A stretch of 64,000 bases of DNA from Acidimicrobiales bacterium (GTDB lineage: Bacteria > Actinomycetota > Acidimicrobiia > Acidimicrobiales > JAUJNH01): the NCBI GenBank assembly GCA_030448245.1, contig JAUJNH010000009.1, positions 57,271 to 121,270 on the forward strand, given 5' to 3'. Below the pieces are notes generated by a model, which saw only the letters and a list, made by a program, of their open reading frames with translations, did not search any database and had not been told where the DNA came from. This document shows, one piece after another, positions 8,539 through 17,048 of this stretch (the stretch's first letter is position 1; every line of letters begins with the position of its first letter). The translations under genes were made by a program, and so were the position numbers.

Positions 8539-10035
8539 CTACAGGCCCTTCGGCAGGAGGTCCTTTGTCGCGGGGCCCTGGATGACGTGGCCGTCGAGGT
8601 CGAACCTCGACCCGTGGCAGGGGCAGTCCCAGCTACGCTCGGCCGTGTTGAAGCTGACCCGGCAGCCCAGGTGGGTGCAGGTGGGCGAGAGGGGGTGGAG
8701 CGTGCCGTCCTCGTCGCGGAACGCCGCCACGGTGTCGCCGTCCAGGGTGACGATCCCGCCGTCCCCCGGTGCCAGCTCGTCGGCGTCGGGCGCCCGCAGC
8801 CCCGCCAGCCGGTCGCCGACGAAGCGCTTGGCCACGTCGACGTTCTCCGAGACCACGCCCTTGGCGCTCTGCTTCAGCGCCACCCTGGTGGCGTCGAACA
8901 CCGCCTCCCAGGGATTCGCCCGGCCCTGGACGAGGTCGTTCAGGATCATGGCCGACACGACGCCGTTGGTCATGCCCCACTTGCCGAAGCCGGTGGCGAC
9001 AAAGGCGCCTTCGTGGCCGGGCAGCCTGCCGATGAAGGGCAGGCCGTCGGCCGGCGAGTAGTCCTGGGCCGACCAGCGGTGCTCGATCGGCTCGGTGTCG
9101 AAGTGCTCGGTCGTCCAGGCCTCGAGCGCCTCGTAGCGCTGCCTGGTGTCGTCGTCGTGGCCGACCTTGTGCCCCTCGCCGCTGATGACCAGCCAGCCGC
9201 TGGCGGTGGAGCGGACGGAGCGGGTGGGCTGCTCGACGCTGATGTACATCCCCCGGGGCCGCTCGCCCCGCACCTGGGCGGCCAGGGCGTACGAGCGCTT
9301 CGGCTCCATGCGTCCGAAGTAGCCCCCGGTGTCGACGAACGGGATGTGGGTGGTGACCACGACGGCGTCCGAGGTGACCCGGCCCCGGTCGGTCACGACG
9401 GTGCGGCCGTCGAGCTCCAGGGCCCTGGTCCGCTCGTACACCGACCCACCGGCGCCGATGATGGCTTCGGCCAGGCCCAGGCAGAACATCCGGGGGTGGA
9501 ACTGGGCCTGGTCGTCGACCCGGATGGCGGCCAGGACGTCGTAGGGCAGCTCGGTGTCGGTGGTGAAGGATGCGAGGAGCCCGGCCTGGGTGGCCGCATC
9601 GACCTCCTCCTCGATCGAGGCCACCTGGTCGGCCTCGCAGGTGTAGGTGAAGGCGGCCGCCGGCTCGAGCTCGCAGTCGATGCCGTCGCTGTGGGCCAGC
9701 TCGGTGATCTTCCTGATCGCCGCCTCGTTGGCCGCGGCGTAGCCGGCCGCCCGCTCCGCCCCGAAGGAGCTCCTCAGGCTGGCGTACTTGAGCGAGTGCA
9801 ACGAGGTGACCTTGGCGGTGGTGTACCCGGTGACCCCAGCGCAGATGGGCCCCGCGTCGAGGACGGCGACGGTGGCCCCGTCAGCCGCCAGCAGGCGGGC
9901 GGCGGTCAGGCCGGCCAGGCCCGCCCCCACGACGGCGACGTCGACGGTGATGTCGTGCCCCAGTGGGCCGTGGATCGGCGCCGGCCCGGTGGTCCGGACC
10001 CAGAGGGAGGGGTTGGTCTCGGTGAGGCTGCCCAT
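8539..10035 (-). CDS. FAD-dependent oxidoreductase with C-terminal Rieske domain
   Basis: This 498-residue protein fuses a DAO-type FAD oxidoreductase to a Rieske [2Fe-2S] domain. The dinucleotide-binding motif is VVGAGLAGL (G37, G39, G42). The Rieske ligands are C453, H455, C471 and H474 (CTHLGC and CPCHGS with 15 residues between). The central region contains DYSPADGLPFIGRLPG and GFGKWGMTNG, typical of this fused family. It probably transfers electrons from an amine or other donor via FAD to the iron-sulfur centre; the substrate is unknown. It is a single gene, with the remnant of trmB just upstream on the other strand. Confidence 0.88.
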   Translation of the reverse strand: MGSLTETNPSLWVRTTGPAPIHGPLGHDITVDVAVVGAGLAGLTAARLLAADGATVAVLDAGPICAGVTGYTTAKVTSLHSLKYASLRSSFGAERAAGYAAANEAAIRKITELAHSDGIDCELEPAAAFTYTCEADQVASIEEEVDAATQAGLLASFTTDTELPYDVLAAIRVDDQAQFHPRMFCLGLAEAIIGAGGSVYERTRALELDGRTVVTDRGRVTSDAVVVTTHIPFVDTGGYFGRMEPKRSYALAAQVRGERPRGMYISVEQPTRSVRSTASGWLVISGEGHKVGHDDDTRQRYEALEAWTTEHFDTEPIEHRWSAQDYSPADGLPFIGRLPGHEGAFVATGFGKWGMTNGVVSAMILNDLVQGRANPWEAVFDATRVALKQSAKGVVSENVDVAKRFVGDRLAGLRAPDADELAPGDGGIVTLDGDTVAAFRDEDGTLHPLSPTCTHLGCRVSFNTAERSWDCPCHGSRFDLDGHVIQGPATKDLLPKGL

Positions 10036-10079
10036 GGTTCTCGACCTACCCCCCGAACGGGCCCCCCACCCGGTTTGTC

Positions 10080-10445
10080 CGAGTCGACCGAATCGGCGTC
10101 GTCGAAGGTGACGCGCTCGACGTGCTGGCCGATCGCCTGGTCCCCGGCTCGCTCGCCGCCGTCCCCCTGTTCTTCCCCGTGGCCGAAGCGGGCCCATCAC
10201 CGGCGTCGCTTCGTGCCCGGACGTGGTGGAGCTGGTGGTGGACCGGCTGCGCGTCGGTGCACGTTCCTGGTGGCCATCGACGACCAGGCGTACGCCGAGC
10301 AGGCCCAGGCCGTTCTCGGCGCCCAGCGACGACTGGTGGGCGGGGGTGGCCGACCCGGCAGGCGTGGCGGGCCCGGGCCGAGCGACGAGAAGAGGCGGTG
10401 GCAGCGGGACGGCCGGTGGTCGACCTGGGCTATACCCGCGACGGC
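10080..10445 (+). pseudogene. trmB: Decayed tRNA (guanine-N7)-methyltransferase
   Basis: No open frame spans this stretch, but pieces of TrmB appear in order in changing frames. First comes GVVEGDALDVL with GSLAAVPLFF, then WPKRAHHRRRF (the family's FFPDPWPKxRHxKRR region), then DVVELVVDRLRVG, then TFLVAIDDQAYAEQ, and finally AAGRPVVDLGYTR. The N-terminal half with the SAM-binding loop is absent; the sequence abuts the promoter side of the FAD/Rieske gene. At least three frame changes and the loss of the 5' half indicate a real pseudogene rather than one sequencing error. Confidence 0.75.
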
Positions 10446-11653
10446 CGGGCCAGCGGCGCGGTGATCCCGACGGCGGCCGCGGCGAACAGCAGCACGCCGC
10501 CGACGACGTAGACCAGGCGGACCCCGGCCAGCTCGGCGACCACGCCGCCGAGGGCGAGCGAGAGCAGGCGGGCGGCGTTCCAGAGCACGTCGTAGAAGGC
10601 AAAGGCGCGGCCCCTCGTCTCGGCGGGCACCAGGGTCTGCAGGGTCGACTGGTAGGCGACCATGCCGGTCGAGGTGGACATCCCGTAGGCGAACAGCGCC
10701 GCCCCTGCGACGGCCGGGTGGGCCACGGCGGCGAGCGTGAGGTCGACACCGCCGCGCAGGGCGAACGGGCCGAAGAGCCAGCGGCGGGACCCGGCGCGCA
10801 CGAAGCGGCGCAGGAGCACCGGTCCGGCCACCGCTCCCACGCCGACGGCGGCGAGGAGCACCCCGAACCCTCGGGGGCCGACCCCGATCCATCGGTCAGC
10901 CAGTACGACCAGCAGGCCGCTGGTGGCACCGGCCGAGAGCGAGGCCAGCACCTGCACGGCGGCCAGCCGGGCGAGCATCGGGTCCTGGCGCACGGCCTCG
11001 ACGCCGCCGAACACGCCGGCCCAGCCCCGCACGACGAGATCGGCGGGCGTGCGACCGGCCCGCAGGCCGATGAGGAGCAGGGCCGAGGCGACGAACGAGG
11101 CGGCGTTGACGGCGAACGCCGCCCCGACGCCCCAACGGGCGATCACGAGCCCGGCCACCGGCGCCAGCACCACTTGGGCGGCGACGGCGACCGTCCACAG
11201 GGCGCTGTTGGCGGTGACGACGTCGTCCCCGTCCACGACCTCGGGCACCAGCGTGGAAGCGGCGGGGTTGAACACGGTCGTGGCCGCGGCCAGCCCGAAG
11301 GCCACCGCGTAGGCCACCACGACCGAGCCACTCGCCACCACCAGCACCAGAGCCAGTCCGGCCCGGACCGCGTCGGCGGCCAGCATGAGGCGGCGGCGAG
11401 GCAGGCGGTCGGCGGCCAGGCCGGCCACCGGTCCCAGCAGGAGCACGGGCAGCACCTCGCACATCACCGCTCCGGCCACGCCGACGCCCGAGCCGGTCAG
11501 GCGGAACACGAGCACGACCATGGCCACCGTGCTGCAGGCGTCGCCGGCCCGCGAGACGGAGTGGGCCAGGAAGAGCCGGCGCAGCTCGGGTGAGCGGCGG
11601 AGCAGGGCGAGCACGGGATCAGTCTGCGGGAGACCTCTGGCGATCGCACGCAC
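10430..11653 (-). CDS. MFS transporter (MFS_3/EntS-like)
   Basis: A 407-residue integral membrane protein with about 12 hydrophobic helices and the MFS loop motif between helices 2 and 3 (GLAADRLPRRRLM). The pattern RLFLAHSVSRAGDACSTVAMVVLVF at the N-terminus begins like the MFS_3 group, which includes enterobactin exporter EntS. The role is probably proton-driven export of a small molecule; the substrate is unknown. It starts at GTG (11651-11653) and is divergent from the DUF1269 gene, with only 36 bases between. Its 3' end overlaps the trmB remnant on the other strand. Confidence 0.85.
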   Translation of the reverse strand: MRAIARGLPQTDPVLALLRRSPELRRLFLAHSVSRAGDACSTVAMVVLVFRLTGSGVGVAGAVMCEVLPVLLLGPVAGLAADRLPRRRLMLAADAVRAGLALVLVVASGSVVVAYAVAFGLAAATTVFNPAASTLVPEVVDGDDVVTANSALWTVAVAAQVVLAPVAGLVIARWGVGAAFAVNAASFVASALLLIGLRAGRTPADLVVRGWAGVFGGVEAVRQDPMLARLAAVQVLASLSAGATSGLLVVLADRWIGVGPRGFGVLLAAVGVGAVAGPVLLRRFVRAGSRRWLFGPFALRGGVDLTLAAVAHPAVAGAALFAYGMSTSTGMVAYQSTLQTLVPAETRGRAFAFYDVLWNAARLLSLALGGVVAELAGVRLVYVVGGVLLFAAAAVGITAPLARPSRV

Positions 11654-11689
11654 CGGATAGCCGACCCGGCGGGCGGGTAGGGCTCAGCC

Positions 11690-12241
11690 ATGGCGTCCCC
11701 AGAGAACCTCGGCCTGCACGTCCTGGCCTTCGACGACCCGCTCCGGGCCCGCGAGCTGCTGCTGGCGTGCGTGCGGATGCAGCGCGACGGCACCCTGGGG
11801 CTGACCGACGCCGTCTTCGTGCACCGCGACGCAGAGACGGGGAAGGTCCGGGTGGAGCAGACCATCGACCCGACGCCGGGCACGACCGCCGCCGAGGGTG
11901 CATTCATGGGTGTGCTCCTCGGCACGCTGCTCCTCGGGCCGATCGGAGGCCTGGCCGTCGGCGCGGTGGCCGCCGGCGGCGGCGCGCTGGCCGCCAAGCT
12001 CATCGACCTCGGCGTCCCCGAGTCGTTCCTCGACGACGTCAAGGCCGCCGTGCCGCCCGGCTCCACCGCACTGGTGCTGCAGGCCTCGCACCTGGATCAG
12101 GCCGTCTGGCAGGAGGAGCTGCGCCGCTTCCCCGATGCCAGGTCCCTGTCGGCTCAGCTGCCACCCGAGGCCCGGGTTCAGCTGGCCGACGGCTTCACCC
12201 CCCACGCCGACGTCGAGGTGCTCCCCCCCTCCGCCGCCTGA
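11690..12241 (+). CDS. DUF1269 family membrane-associated protein
   Basis: A 183-residue protein with a soluble N-terminal part (LHVLAFDDPLRARELLLAC), a glycine/alanine-rich hydrophobic segment at about 72-100 (GVLLGTLLLGPIGGL) and a C-terminal part containing PPGSTALVLQ. This order is characteristic of the DUF1269 family, whose function is not established. It is divergent from the MFS gene and ends 16 bases before the convergent HAD hydrolase. Confidence 0.8.
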   Translation: MASPENLGLHVLAFDDPLRARELLLACVRMQRDGTLGLTDAVFVHRDAETGKVRVEQTIDPTPGTTAAEGAFMGVLLGTLLLGPIGGLAVGAVAAGGGALAAKLIDLGVPESFLDDVKAAVPPGSTALVLQASHLDQAVWQEELRRFPDARSLSAQLPPEARVQLADGFTPHADVEVLPPSAA

Positions 12242-12257
12242 CGGGTTCCGGGCCGGA

Positions 12258-12980
12258 TCAGGCCAGCCCGAGGACCGGCAGGAGGTCGCCGTGGCTGGTG
12301 ATCACGTGGTCGGCCTCGGCGTGGTCGGTCTGGTCGTCAAAGGCGCCGGCGTAGCGGATGCTGGTCCACCCGGCGGCACGGGCGCCGGCCACGTCGGTCC
12401 GGCGGAGATCACCGACGTGTGCGGTGCGGGCTGGATCGGGATGGCCCAGCGAGGCCGCGGCGTGGGCGAAGATCTCGGGTGCGGGCTTGTAGTGGCCGAC
12501 ATCGTCGCTGAACGACCAGCCGTCGAACAGCTCGAGCACGCCGAAGCGGTCGAGGTGCTGGCGGAGCGCCTCCGACGGAGTCAGGCCCACGTCACAGACG
12601 ATGCCGAGCCGCAACCCGGCTGCCTTGACCGCCCGCAGCGCTTCGGCGACGCCCTCCGTCAGCCGGAGGTGGACCCCGCCGGCTGACCGGACGAGCTCGA
12701 GCACCAGCTGCTCGCGCAGGTCGTCGGGCACCGTCATGCCCAGGTGCTCGAGGCAGTGCTCGGCGGTGCGCGCCGCGGTGAACTGCTCGTTGGCCTTCCA
12801 CGCCCGCTGGTAGGCCTGCCAGGCCGAGTCGTGGGCCGCGTCCAGCGCCGCCCGTTGGACGGCGTAGCCGGCACCCTCCAGCACGCCCATCCAGCCGGTC
12901 AGGCGCTGGTCTCGCACCTGGGCGACGTCGTCGACCACCAGCGTGTTCCAGAAGTCGAACGTCACCGCCGCGAACGTCAC
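12258..12980 (-). CDS. HAD-family hydrolase
   Basis: A 240-residue haloacid-dehalogenase-type phosphohydrolase. Motif I is FDFWNTL, with nucleophile D9 but Trp where the second, acid/base Asp normally lies. Motif II region is LGIVCDVG, Lys motif III is HYKPAPEIF, and the acidic motif IV is HVGDLRRTDVAGA. Between them is the helical C1 cap. The GTG start at 12978-12980 is eight bases behind a TAGGGT box (12989-12994 on the other strand), consistent with a leaderless transcript. Some HAD groups share this DFW motif. Substrate unknown. Confidence 0.82.
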   Translation of the reverse strand: MTFAAVTFDFWNTLVVDDVAQVRDQRLTGWMGVLEGAGYAVQRAALDAAHDSAWQAYQRAWKANEQFTAARTAEHCLEHLGMTVPDDLREQLVLELVRSAGGVHLRLTEGVAEALRAVKAAGLRLGIVCDVGLTPSEALRQHLDRFGVLELFDGWSFSDDVGHYKPAPEIFAHAAASLGHPDPARTAHVGDLRRTDVAGARAAGWTSIRYAGAFDDQTDHAEADHVITSHGDLLPVLGLA

Positions 12981-13022
12981 GTGGCCCGACCCTACGGGGC
13001 CTCGACGCCTACCCTCGGGAGC

Positions 13023-14840
13023 GTGCGGAAGCTGCCCGTGCTCATGGCGGCGACAGCGCTGCTGGCGGCAGCCGTCCCCCCGGCTCGGGCCGCCGAACCC
13101 GCAGCCGTTCCGTGTGCGCTGGGCGGTCCGCCGGCCACCTTCAGCGGGTCGGTCACGCCCTCCGACATCGGCACCTACCGGGTGCTGGCGTTCGAGGTGC
13201 CGCCAGGCGCCACCCGGGTCGAGCTGACCTACGACTGGGCCGACGAGGGCCCCGTGCCGCCGACGCCGCTCACCCAGACCGTGCTCGACCTGGGGCTGTG
13301 GGACGAGCGTGGGCACGGTCGGGCCTCCGCCTTCCGGGGCTGGTCGGGCAGCCGCCTGGGCCGGACGTCGACGGGCCAGCCGCCCGTCTTCGTGCAGCAG
13401 GACGTCGCCGCCCGCGGGTACCTGCCGGGGCCCATCGGCGCCGGCACCTGGTGGGCCGACCTCGGGATCGGCGCCGTCGGTCCGGGCGGCGCCACCTGGA
13501 CGGTGACGGCCCGCTGCAGCGCCCCCGCCGTGGGGCCGCCGTTCGTGCCCCGCCCGGTCGACCCCGGCTTCGTGGCGTCGCCCGAGCCGGGCTGGTACCA
13601 CGCCGACTTCCACATGCACGGCTTCCACTCCCACGGCGGGGGGCCGTCCGGGGAGGCGCTGGCCGACGAGGCCAGGGTTCGGGGGCTGGCCGTGGTGCCG
13701 GTCACCGAGTACGTCACCAGCCAGCACTGGCGCGAGCTGGGGCCCGTGCAGGAGGCCAACCCGGACCTGGTCATCTGGCCGGGCCGGGAGATCATCACCT
13801 ACTTCGGGCACGCCAACGCCCTGGGCGAGACGCCGTCGGTGCTCGAGTTCCGCCACGGGTTCCAGGGGACCCGCCTGCGCGACATCCAGGAGGCGAGCCG
13901 AGCCGACGGCGCCCTGTTCCAGGTGAACCACCCGACCACCTTCCCGGGCCCGGTGTTCTCCAGCTTCTGCCGGGGCTGTGAGTTCACCCTGGGCGACGAC
14001 ATCGACTGGGGTGCGGTTGACACGCTCGAGGTGCTCACCGGCCCGGTGCTGGTGGACCCGAGCCGCCTGGGCATGCAAGGCCTGCCTCCCCTGATCGAGA
14101 ACCCGTTCATGCGGCCGGCCATCCAGCTGTGGGAGCGGCAGCTGAACGCCGGCCACCGGATCACCGCCGTCAGCGGCAGCGACTCGAAGGGCGTCGAGGC
14201 CGAGGGCCAGCGCTACGGCTCGTCGGCCACGGCCATCTACGCACCCGAGCTGTCCCGCTCCGGCATCGTCAGCGCGCTCCGGGCCGGGCATGCCTACGTG
14301 CGGACCAGAGGCGTGCACGCCAGCCCCGAGGTCGAGCTCGCCGCCGTCACCCCGGACGGGCAGCGGGCGATGATGGGCGACTCCGTGACCGCCGACGCCG
14401 CCACCGTCACCGTCAGGGTCCGGGGGGCCAAGGGCCAGGTCCTGCAGGTCAGCCGCGACGGCTCGATCCTCGGCTTGCCTCCCGTCCCGGTCACCAGCGA
14501 CCCGTTCACCTACAGCTTTCCGGCCACCCGCCAGGCCACGTCGGGCCCGCTCGGCACCTTCTACCGGGTGGACACCGCCGACGTGCAGTCGCTCACCACG
14601 ATCGGCGCCCCCGTCTTCCTCACGGGCCCCCGGCCTGCCGGAGCCACCGGCACGGCAGCCGGTGGCCCGGAGGGAGCAGCGGCGACAGGTCCCGACCGGG
14701 TCCTTCCCCGCACTGGGGAGACCCGGGGGCTTCTCGCCGCCGGCGTGGCGATGGCAGCGGCGGCAGTCCTGTTCGCCATCGCCCGCCGGAGGCGAGCGGT
14801 CGCTCAGGCCGAGGCCGGCCGGAAGTCCTCGGCCGAGTAG
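13023..14840 (+). CDS. Secreted CehA/McbA-type PHP metallohydrolase with LPXTG anchor
   Basis: A 605-residue exported protein. An N-terminal signal peptide (basic start, hydrophobic core, ARAAEP cleavage region) is followed by a beta-rich domain. A PHP-type metallohydrolase domain follows, with HADFHMHGFHSHGG around residue 200, an HPTTF stretch and GSDSKG around 385. The C-terminus has a sortase signal LPRTGE at about 561-566, then a hydrophobic helix and a basic RRRR tail, so the mature enzyme should be covalently wall-linked. The GTG start lies seven bases behind TACCCT (13010-13015). Substrate unknown; CehA/McbA relatives hydrolyse esters or carbamates. Confidence 0.85.
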   Translation: MRKLPVLMAATALLAAAVPPARAAEPAAVPCALGGPPATFSGSVTPSDIGTYRVLAFEVPPGATRVELTYDWADEGPVPPTPLTQTVLDLGLWDERGHGRASAFRGWSGSRLGRTSTGQPPVFVQQDVAARGYLPGPIGAGTWWADLGIGAVGPGGATWTVTARCSAPAVGPPFVPRPVDPGFVASPEPGWYHADFHMHGFHSHGGGPSGEALADEARVRGLAVVPVTEYVTSQHWRELGPVQEANPDLVIWPGREIITYFGHANALGETPSVLEFRHGFQGTRLRDIQEASRADGALFQVNHPTTFPGPVFSSFCRGCEFTLGDDIDWGAVDTLEVLTGPVLVDPSRLGMQGLPPLIENPFMRPAIQLWERQLNAGHRITAVSGSDSKGVEAEGQRYGSSATAIYAPELSRSGIVSALRAGHAYVRTRGVHASPEVELAAVTPDGQRAMMGDSVTADAATVTVRVRGAKGQVLQVSRDGSILGLPPVPVTSDPFTYSFPATRQATSGPLGTFYRVDTADVQSLTTIGAPVFLTGPRPAGATGTAAGGPEGAAATGPDRVLPRTGETRGLLAAGVAMAAAAVLFAIARRRRAVAQAEAGRKSSAE

Positions 14841-14970
14841 GGCCGCTTCTCGACGAGGACGAGCCAGTTCCCCGGGCTGTCCTCATCACCGCTTCCACGC
14901 CGTCGGGCCGGGGGCACCCGTTGGCCGGCGCGGCTGCACGCCGCCAGTCCGGGCGACCTTCCCCGGGAAC

Positions 14971-14998
14971 GCTCCCGCGGCTGCGCAGCCGCGGGAGC
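14971..14998. terminator. Perfect 28-bp palindrome between convergent genes
   Basis: A perfect inverted repeat (GCTCCCGCGGCTGC and its complement, no loop bases besides those closing the hairpin) lies between the PHP hydrolase gene and bldC, which converge here. It probably terminates both transcripts. There is no T-run, as is common for GC-rich actinobacteria. Confidence 0.6.
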
Positions 14999-15017
14999 CG
15001 AACGAGAGGAGGTCGGC

Positions 15018-15215
15018 TCAGTAGCTGGCCTCACGCTCCATCTGGTCGAGGGCCCGCTTGATCTCGCTGGCCCGGAAGCGCCGGTGGCCTCCCAGCGTGC
15101 GGATGGCGGAGATCTTGCCGGCCCGGGCCCACCGGGTGACGGTCTTGGGGTTGACGCGGAACAGGGCGGCGACCTCGGCTGGGGTGAGGAGGGCGTCTGC
15201 GGGCTGGGTAGCCAT
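15018..15215 (-). CDS. bldC: BldC-like MerR-type DNA-binding regulator
   Basis: A 65-residue protein consisting of one winged helix: LLTPAEVAALFRVNPKTVTRW (helix-turn-helix, about 9-29), followed by wing GHRRFRASEI. This is the BldC form of the MerR-type domain, which in Streptomyces represses the onset of development by binding direct repeats cooperatively. The ATG at 15213-15215 has AGGAG ten bases upstream. It is divergent from an amino-acid dehydrogenase gene. As I recall, Streptomyces bldC also lies near a valine dehydrogenase gene, so the neighbourhood may be conserved. Confidence 0.85.
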   Translation of the reverse strand: MATQPADALLTPAEVAALFRVNPKTVTRWARAGKISAIRTLGGHRRFRASEIKRALDQMEREASY

Positions 15216-15343
15216 GGGGGAGGGCTCCTTCTGGTGGGTTGGGGGCTGTTTTCGCCCGTGTCCCTTCTGTACGGCAGGCGACCCCTCGCACACCATCACC
15301 CAATCGGGCCATTTTCCCGGCGAAACGGACTAGTCACCCCGCA

Positions 15344-15371
15344 TTGCAAAGGGCGCCGGCAACCGTATGGT
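15344..15371 (+). promoter_or_regulatory. Promoter of the amino-acid dehydrogenase gene
   Basis: TTGCAA (15344-15349) and TATGGT (15366-15371) are separated by 16 bases, and the GTG start follows six bases after the second box. This is a good sigma-70-like promoter and implies a leaderless transcript. Confidence 0.6.
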
Positions 15372-15377
15372 CGGAGC

Positions 15378-16460
15378 GTGAGGTTCGACAGCGTGGTCGA
15401 GCACGGCCACGAGACCGTGGTCCTCTGCCACGACCGGGCCACCGGCATGCAGGCCATCATCGCCCTGCACGACACCACGCTCGGTCCCGGACTCGGCGGA
15501 ACCCGCTTCCGGCGGTACGCCACCGAGGACGAGGCGCTGGTCGACGTCCTCCGCCTGAGCCGGGGGATGACCTACAAGAACGCCGCCGCCGGCCTGGACC
15601 TCGGCGGCGGCAAGGCGGTGCTGCTGGGCGACCCGCGCACCGACCGCACCCCCGAGCTCCTCGAGGCCTACGGACGGGCGGTGGACCGGCTGGGCGGCTC
15701 CTACCTGACGGCCGAGGACGTGGGCACGACCCAGGCCGACATGGACGTCCTGAAGCGGGTGACGCCCTACGTCACCGGCGCCTCGGGCGGATCGGGCGAT
15801 CCCTCACCGGCCACGGCGTGGGGCGTGTTCCATGCGGTGCGGGCCACGCTGGCCTTCCTGGGCCACGACGTCGAGCGGCTCGAAGGCCGGCACGTGGTGG
15901 TGGTCGGCGTCGGCAAGGTGGGTGGCGCGCTGGTCGCCCACCTCGTGGAGGCGGGGGCGCAGGTCACGGTCAGCGACGTCGACCCGGTGCGGGTGACCGA
16001 CCTGGCCGTGCGGTTCGGCGTCGGGATCGTCGGTCCTGACCTCGCCCACCGGGTGCCGTGCGACGTGCTCTCCCCCTGCGCCCTCGGCGCCGGGCTCCAC
16101 GCCGGGACCATCCCCGAGCTGGCCTGCCGAGCCGTCGTCGGAGCCGCCAACAACCAGCTGGCCGAGCCCGAGGATGCCCTCCGCCTCGCCGGCGGTGGGG
16201 TGCTGTACGCCCCGGACTTCGTGGTCAACGCCGGCGGGGTCATCAACATCGCCGAGGAGCTGCGGCCCGGCGGCTACGACCCGGCCCGGGCCCGGATGGC
16301 CGTCGAGCGCATCGCCGGCAACCTGACCCGCGTCCTCGAGGTGGCCCGCGACGAAGGCATCACCACCGAAGCGGCCGCTGAGCGGGTGGCCGAGCGCCGC
16401 ATCCAAGCCGCCCGGCGACAGCCCACGAGCCCGGCTGCAGCACCCGGCGCGGCCGGCTGA
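15378..16460 (+). CDS. Leucine/valine dehydrogenase (Glu/Leu/Phe/Val dehydrogenase family)
   Basis: A 360-residue NAD-dependent amino-acid dehydrogenase that would reversibly deaminate a branched-chain amino acid to the 2-oxoacid and ammonia. Seen: substrate-binding GPGLGGTRFRRY (about 36-47), catalytic-Lys loop LDLGGGKAV (about 74-82), the family's TAEDVGTT, the Rossmann motif VVVGVGKVGGALV (about 175-187) and PDFVVNAGGVINIAEE. Length matches leucine and valine dehydrogenases. A fused branched-chain-type 2-oxoacid dehydrogenase E1 lies about 10 kb away and could use the product. Precise specificity cannot be called. Confidence 0.88.
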   Translation: MRFDSVVEHGHETVVLCHDRATGMQAIIALHDTTLGPGLGGTRFRRYATEDEALVDVLRLSRGMTYKNAAAGLDLGGGKAVLLGDPRTDRTPELLEAYGRAVDRLGGSYLTAEDVGTTQADMDVLKRVTPYVTGASGGSGDPSPATAWGVFHAVRATLAFLGHDVERLEGRHVVVVGVGKVGGALVAHLVEAGAQVTVSDVDPVRVTDLAVRFGVGIVGPDLAHRVPCDVLSPCALGAGLHAGTIPELACRAVVGAANNQLAEPEDALRLAGGGVLYAPDFVVNAGGVINIAEELRPGGYDPARARMAVERIAGNLTRVLEVARDEGITTEAAAERVAERRIQAARRQPTSPAAAPGAAG

Positions 16461-16547
16461 CCTCCAGTCCGAGGGGCCGGCAGGGCATCGACCTCACCGA
16501 CCCTGATCGACGGTCGTCCACGTTCGCACAAAAAAGCGAAAATCATC

Positions 16548-17048
16548 GTGATTCAACTGCTGTGCCCATGGGTAGGTGCACCGCGTCTGGCCCAGGCGGT
16601 ACGTACGGATGGGGAGGCGACACCATTGGCGCACGGCGGCGAGGCTCTGCCGGCTGACGAGGTCCACGAGGGACATGGCGAAACGGCGGAGGCGTCGCCT
16701 GCAGTCGCGCCGCCCATGATCGCCGAGGCCCCACGTCCTGAAGGTGTCCCGCCGACACGGTCGGCGTCGCCGGTTGCTGCCCCGCGCGGGAGGTATCAGC
16801 ACGGCACCTTGGCGAGCTACACCCACGGCGCCTGCCGGTGCGACGACTGCCGGCGGGCCAACACCCTGTACCACCGGGAGCTGCGGCGGCGGCTCCGGGC
16901 GCGGATCGGCACACCGGAAGCACAGGTACCGCACGGCACCGCAGGTGGGTACGCGAACCACGGCTGCCGATGCCGTGCCTGCTCCCGGGCCCACCAGGAG
17001 GCGATGAGCCTCGCCTACCTCCGGCGCAGAGCCGCGCTCGGCGCCTGA
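16548..17048 (+). CDS. Protein with two Cys-rich HGT-Y-GCRC repeats
   Basis: The C-terminal half has two copies of the pattern HGT-x3-Y-x3-(A/G)CRC-x2-C-x2-A. The first is HGTLASYTHGACRCDDC followed by RRANTLYHRELRRR. The second is HGTAGGYANHGCRCRAC followed by SRAHQEAMSLAYLRRR. Each gives three cysteines plus a histidine, suitable for a zinc or other metal site, followed by a basic helix. Such units occur singly in short actinobacterial and phage proteins of unknown function, probably nucleic-acid binding. The start is uncertain: the ATG at 16716 gives a 110-residue protein with the repeats, and upstream sequence is low-complexity. The region 16461-16547 is AT-richer than its surroundings, with no other signal seen. 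Confidence 0.6.
   Translation: MIQLLCPWVGAPRLAQAVRTDGEATPLAHGGEALPADEVHEGHGETAEASPAVAPPMIAEAPRPEGVPPTRSASPVAAPRGRYQHGTLASYTHGACRCDDCRRANTLYHRELRRRLRARIGTPEAQVPHGTAGGYANHGCRCRACSRAHQEAMSLAYLRRRAALGA

Noticed and set aside
14804..15034. Minus-strand ORF ending GNWLVLVEKRPYSAEDFRPASA, resembling a glyoxalase/VOC tail
   Set aside because: Only about 20 residues are suggestive, the upstream part is low-complexity, and it overlaps the end of the PHP hydrolase gene and the hairpin.
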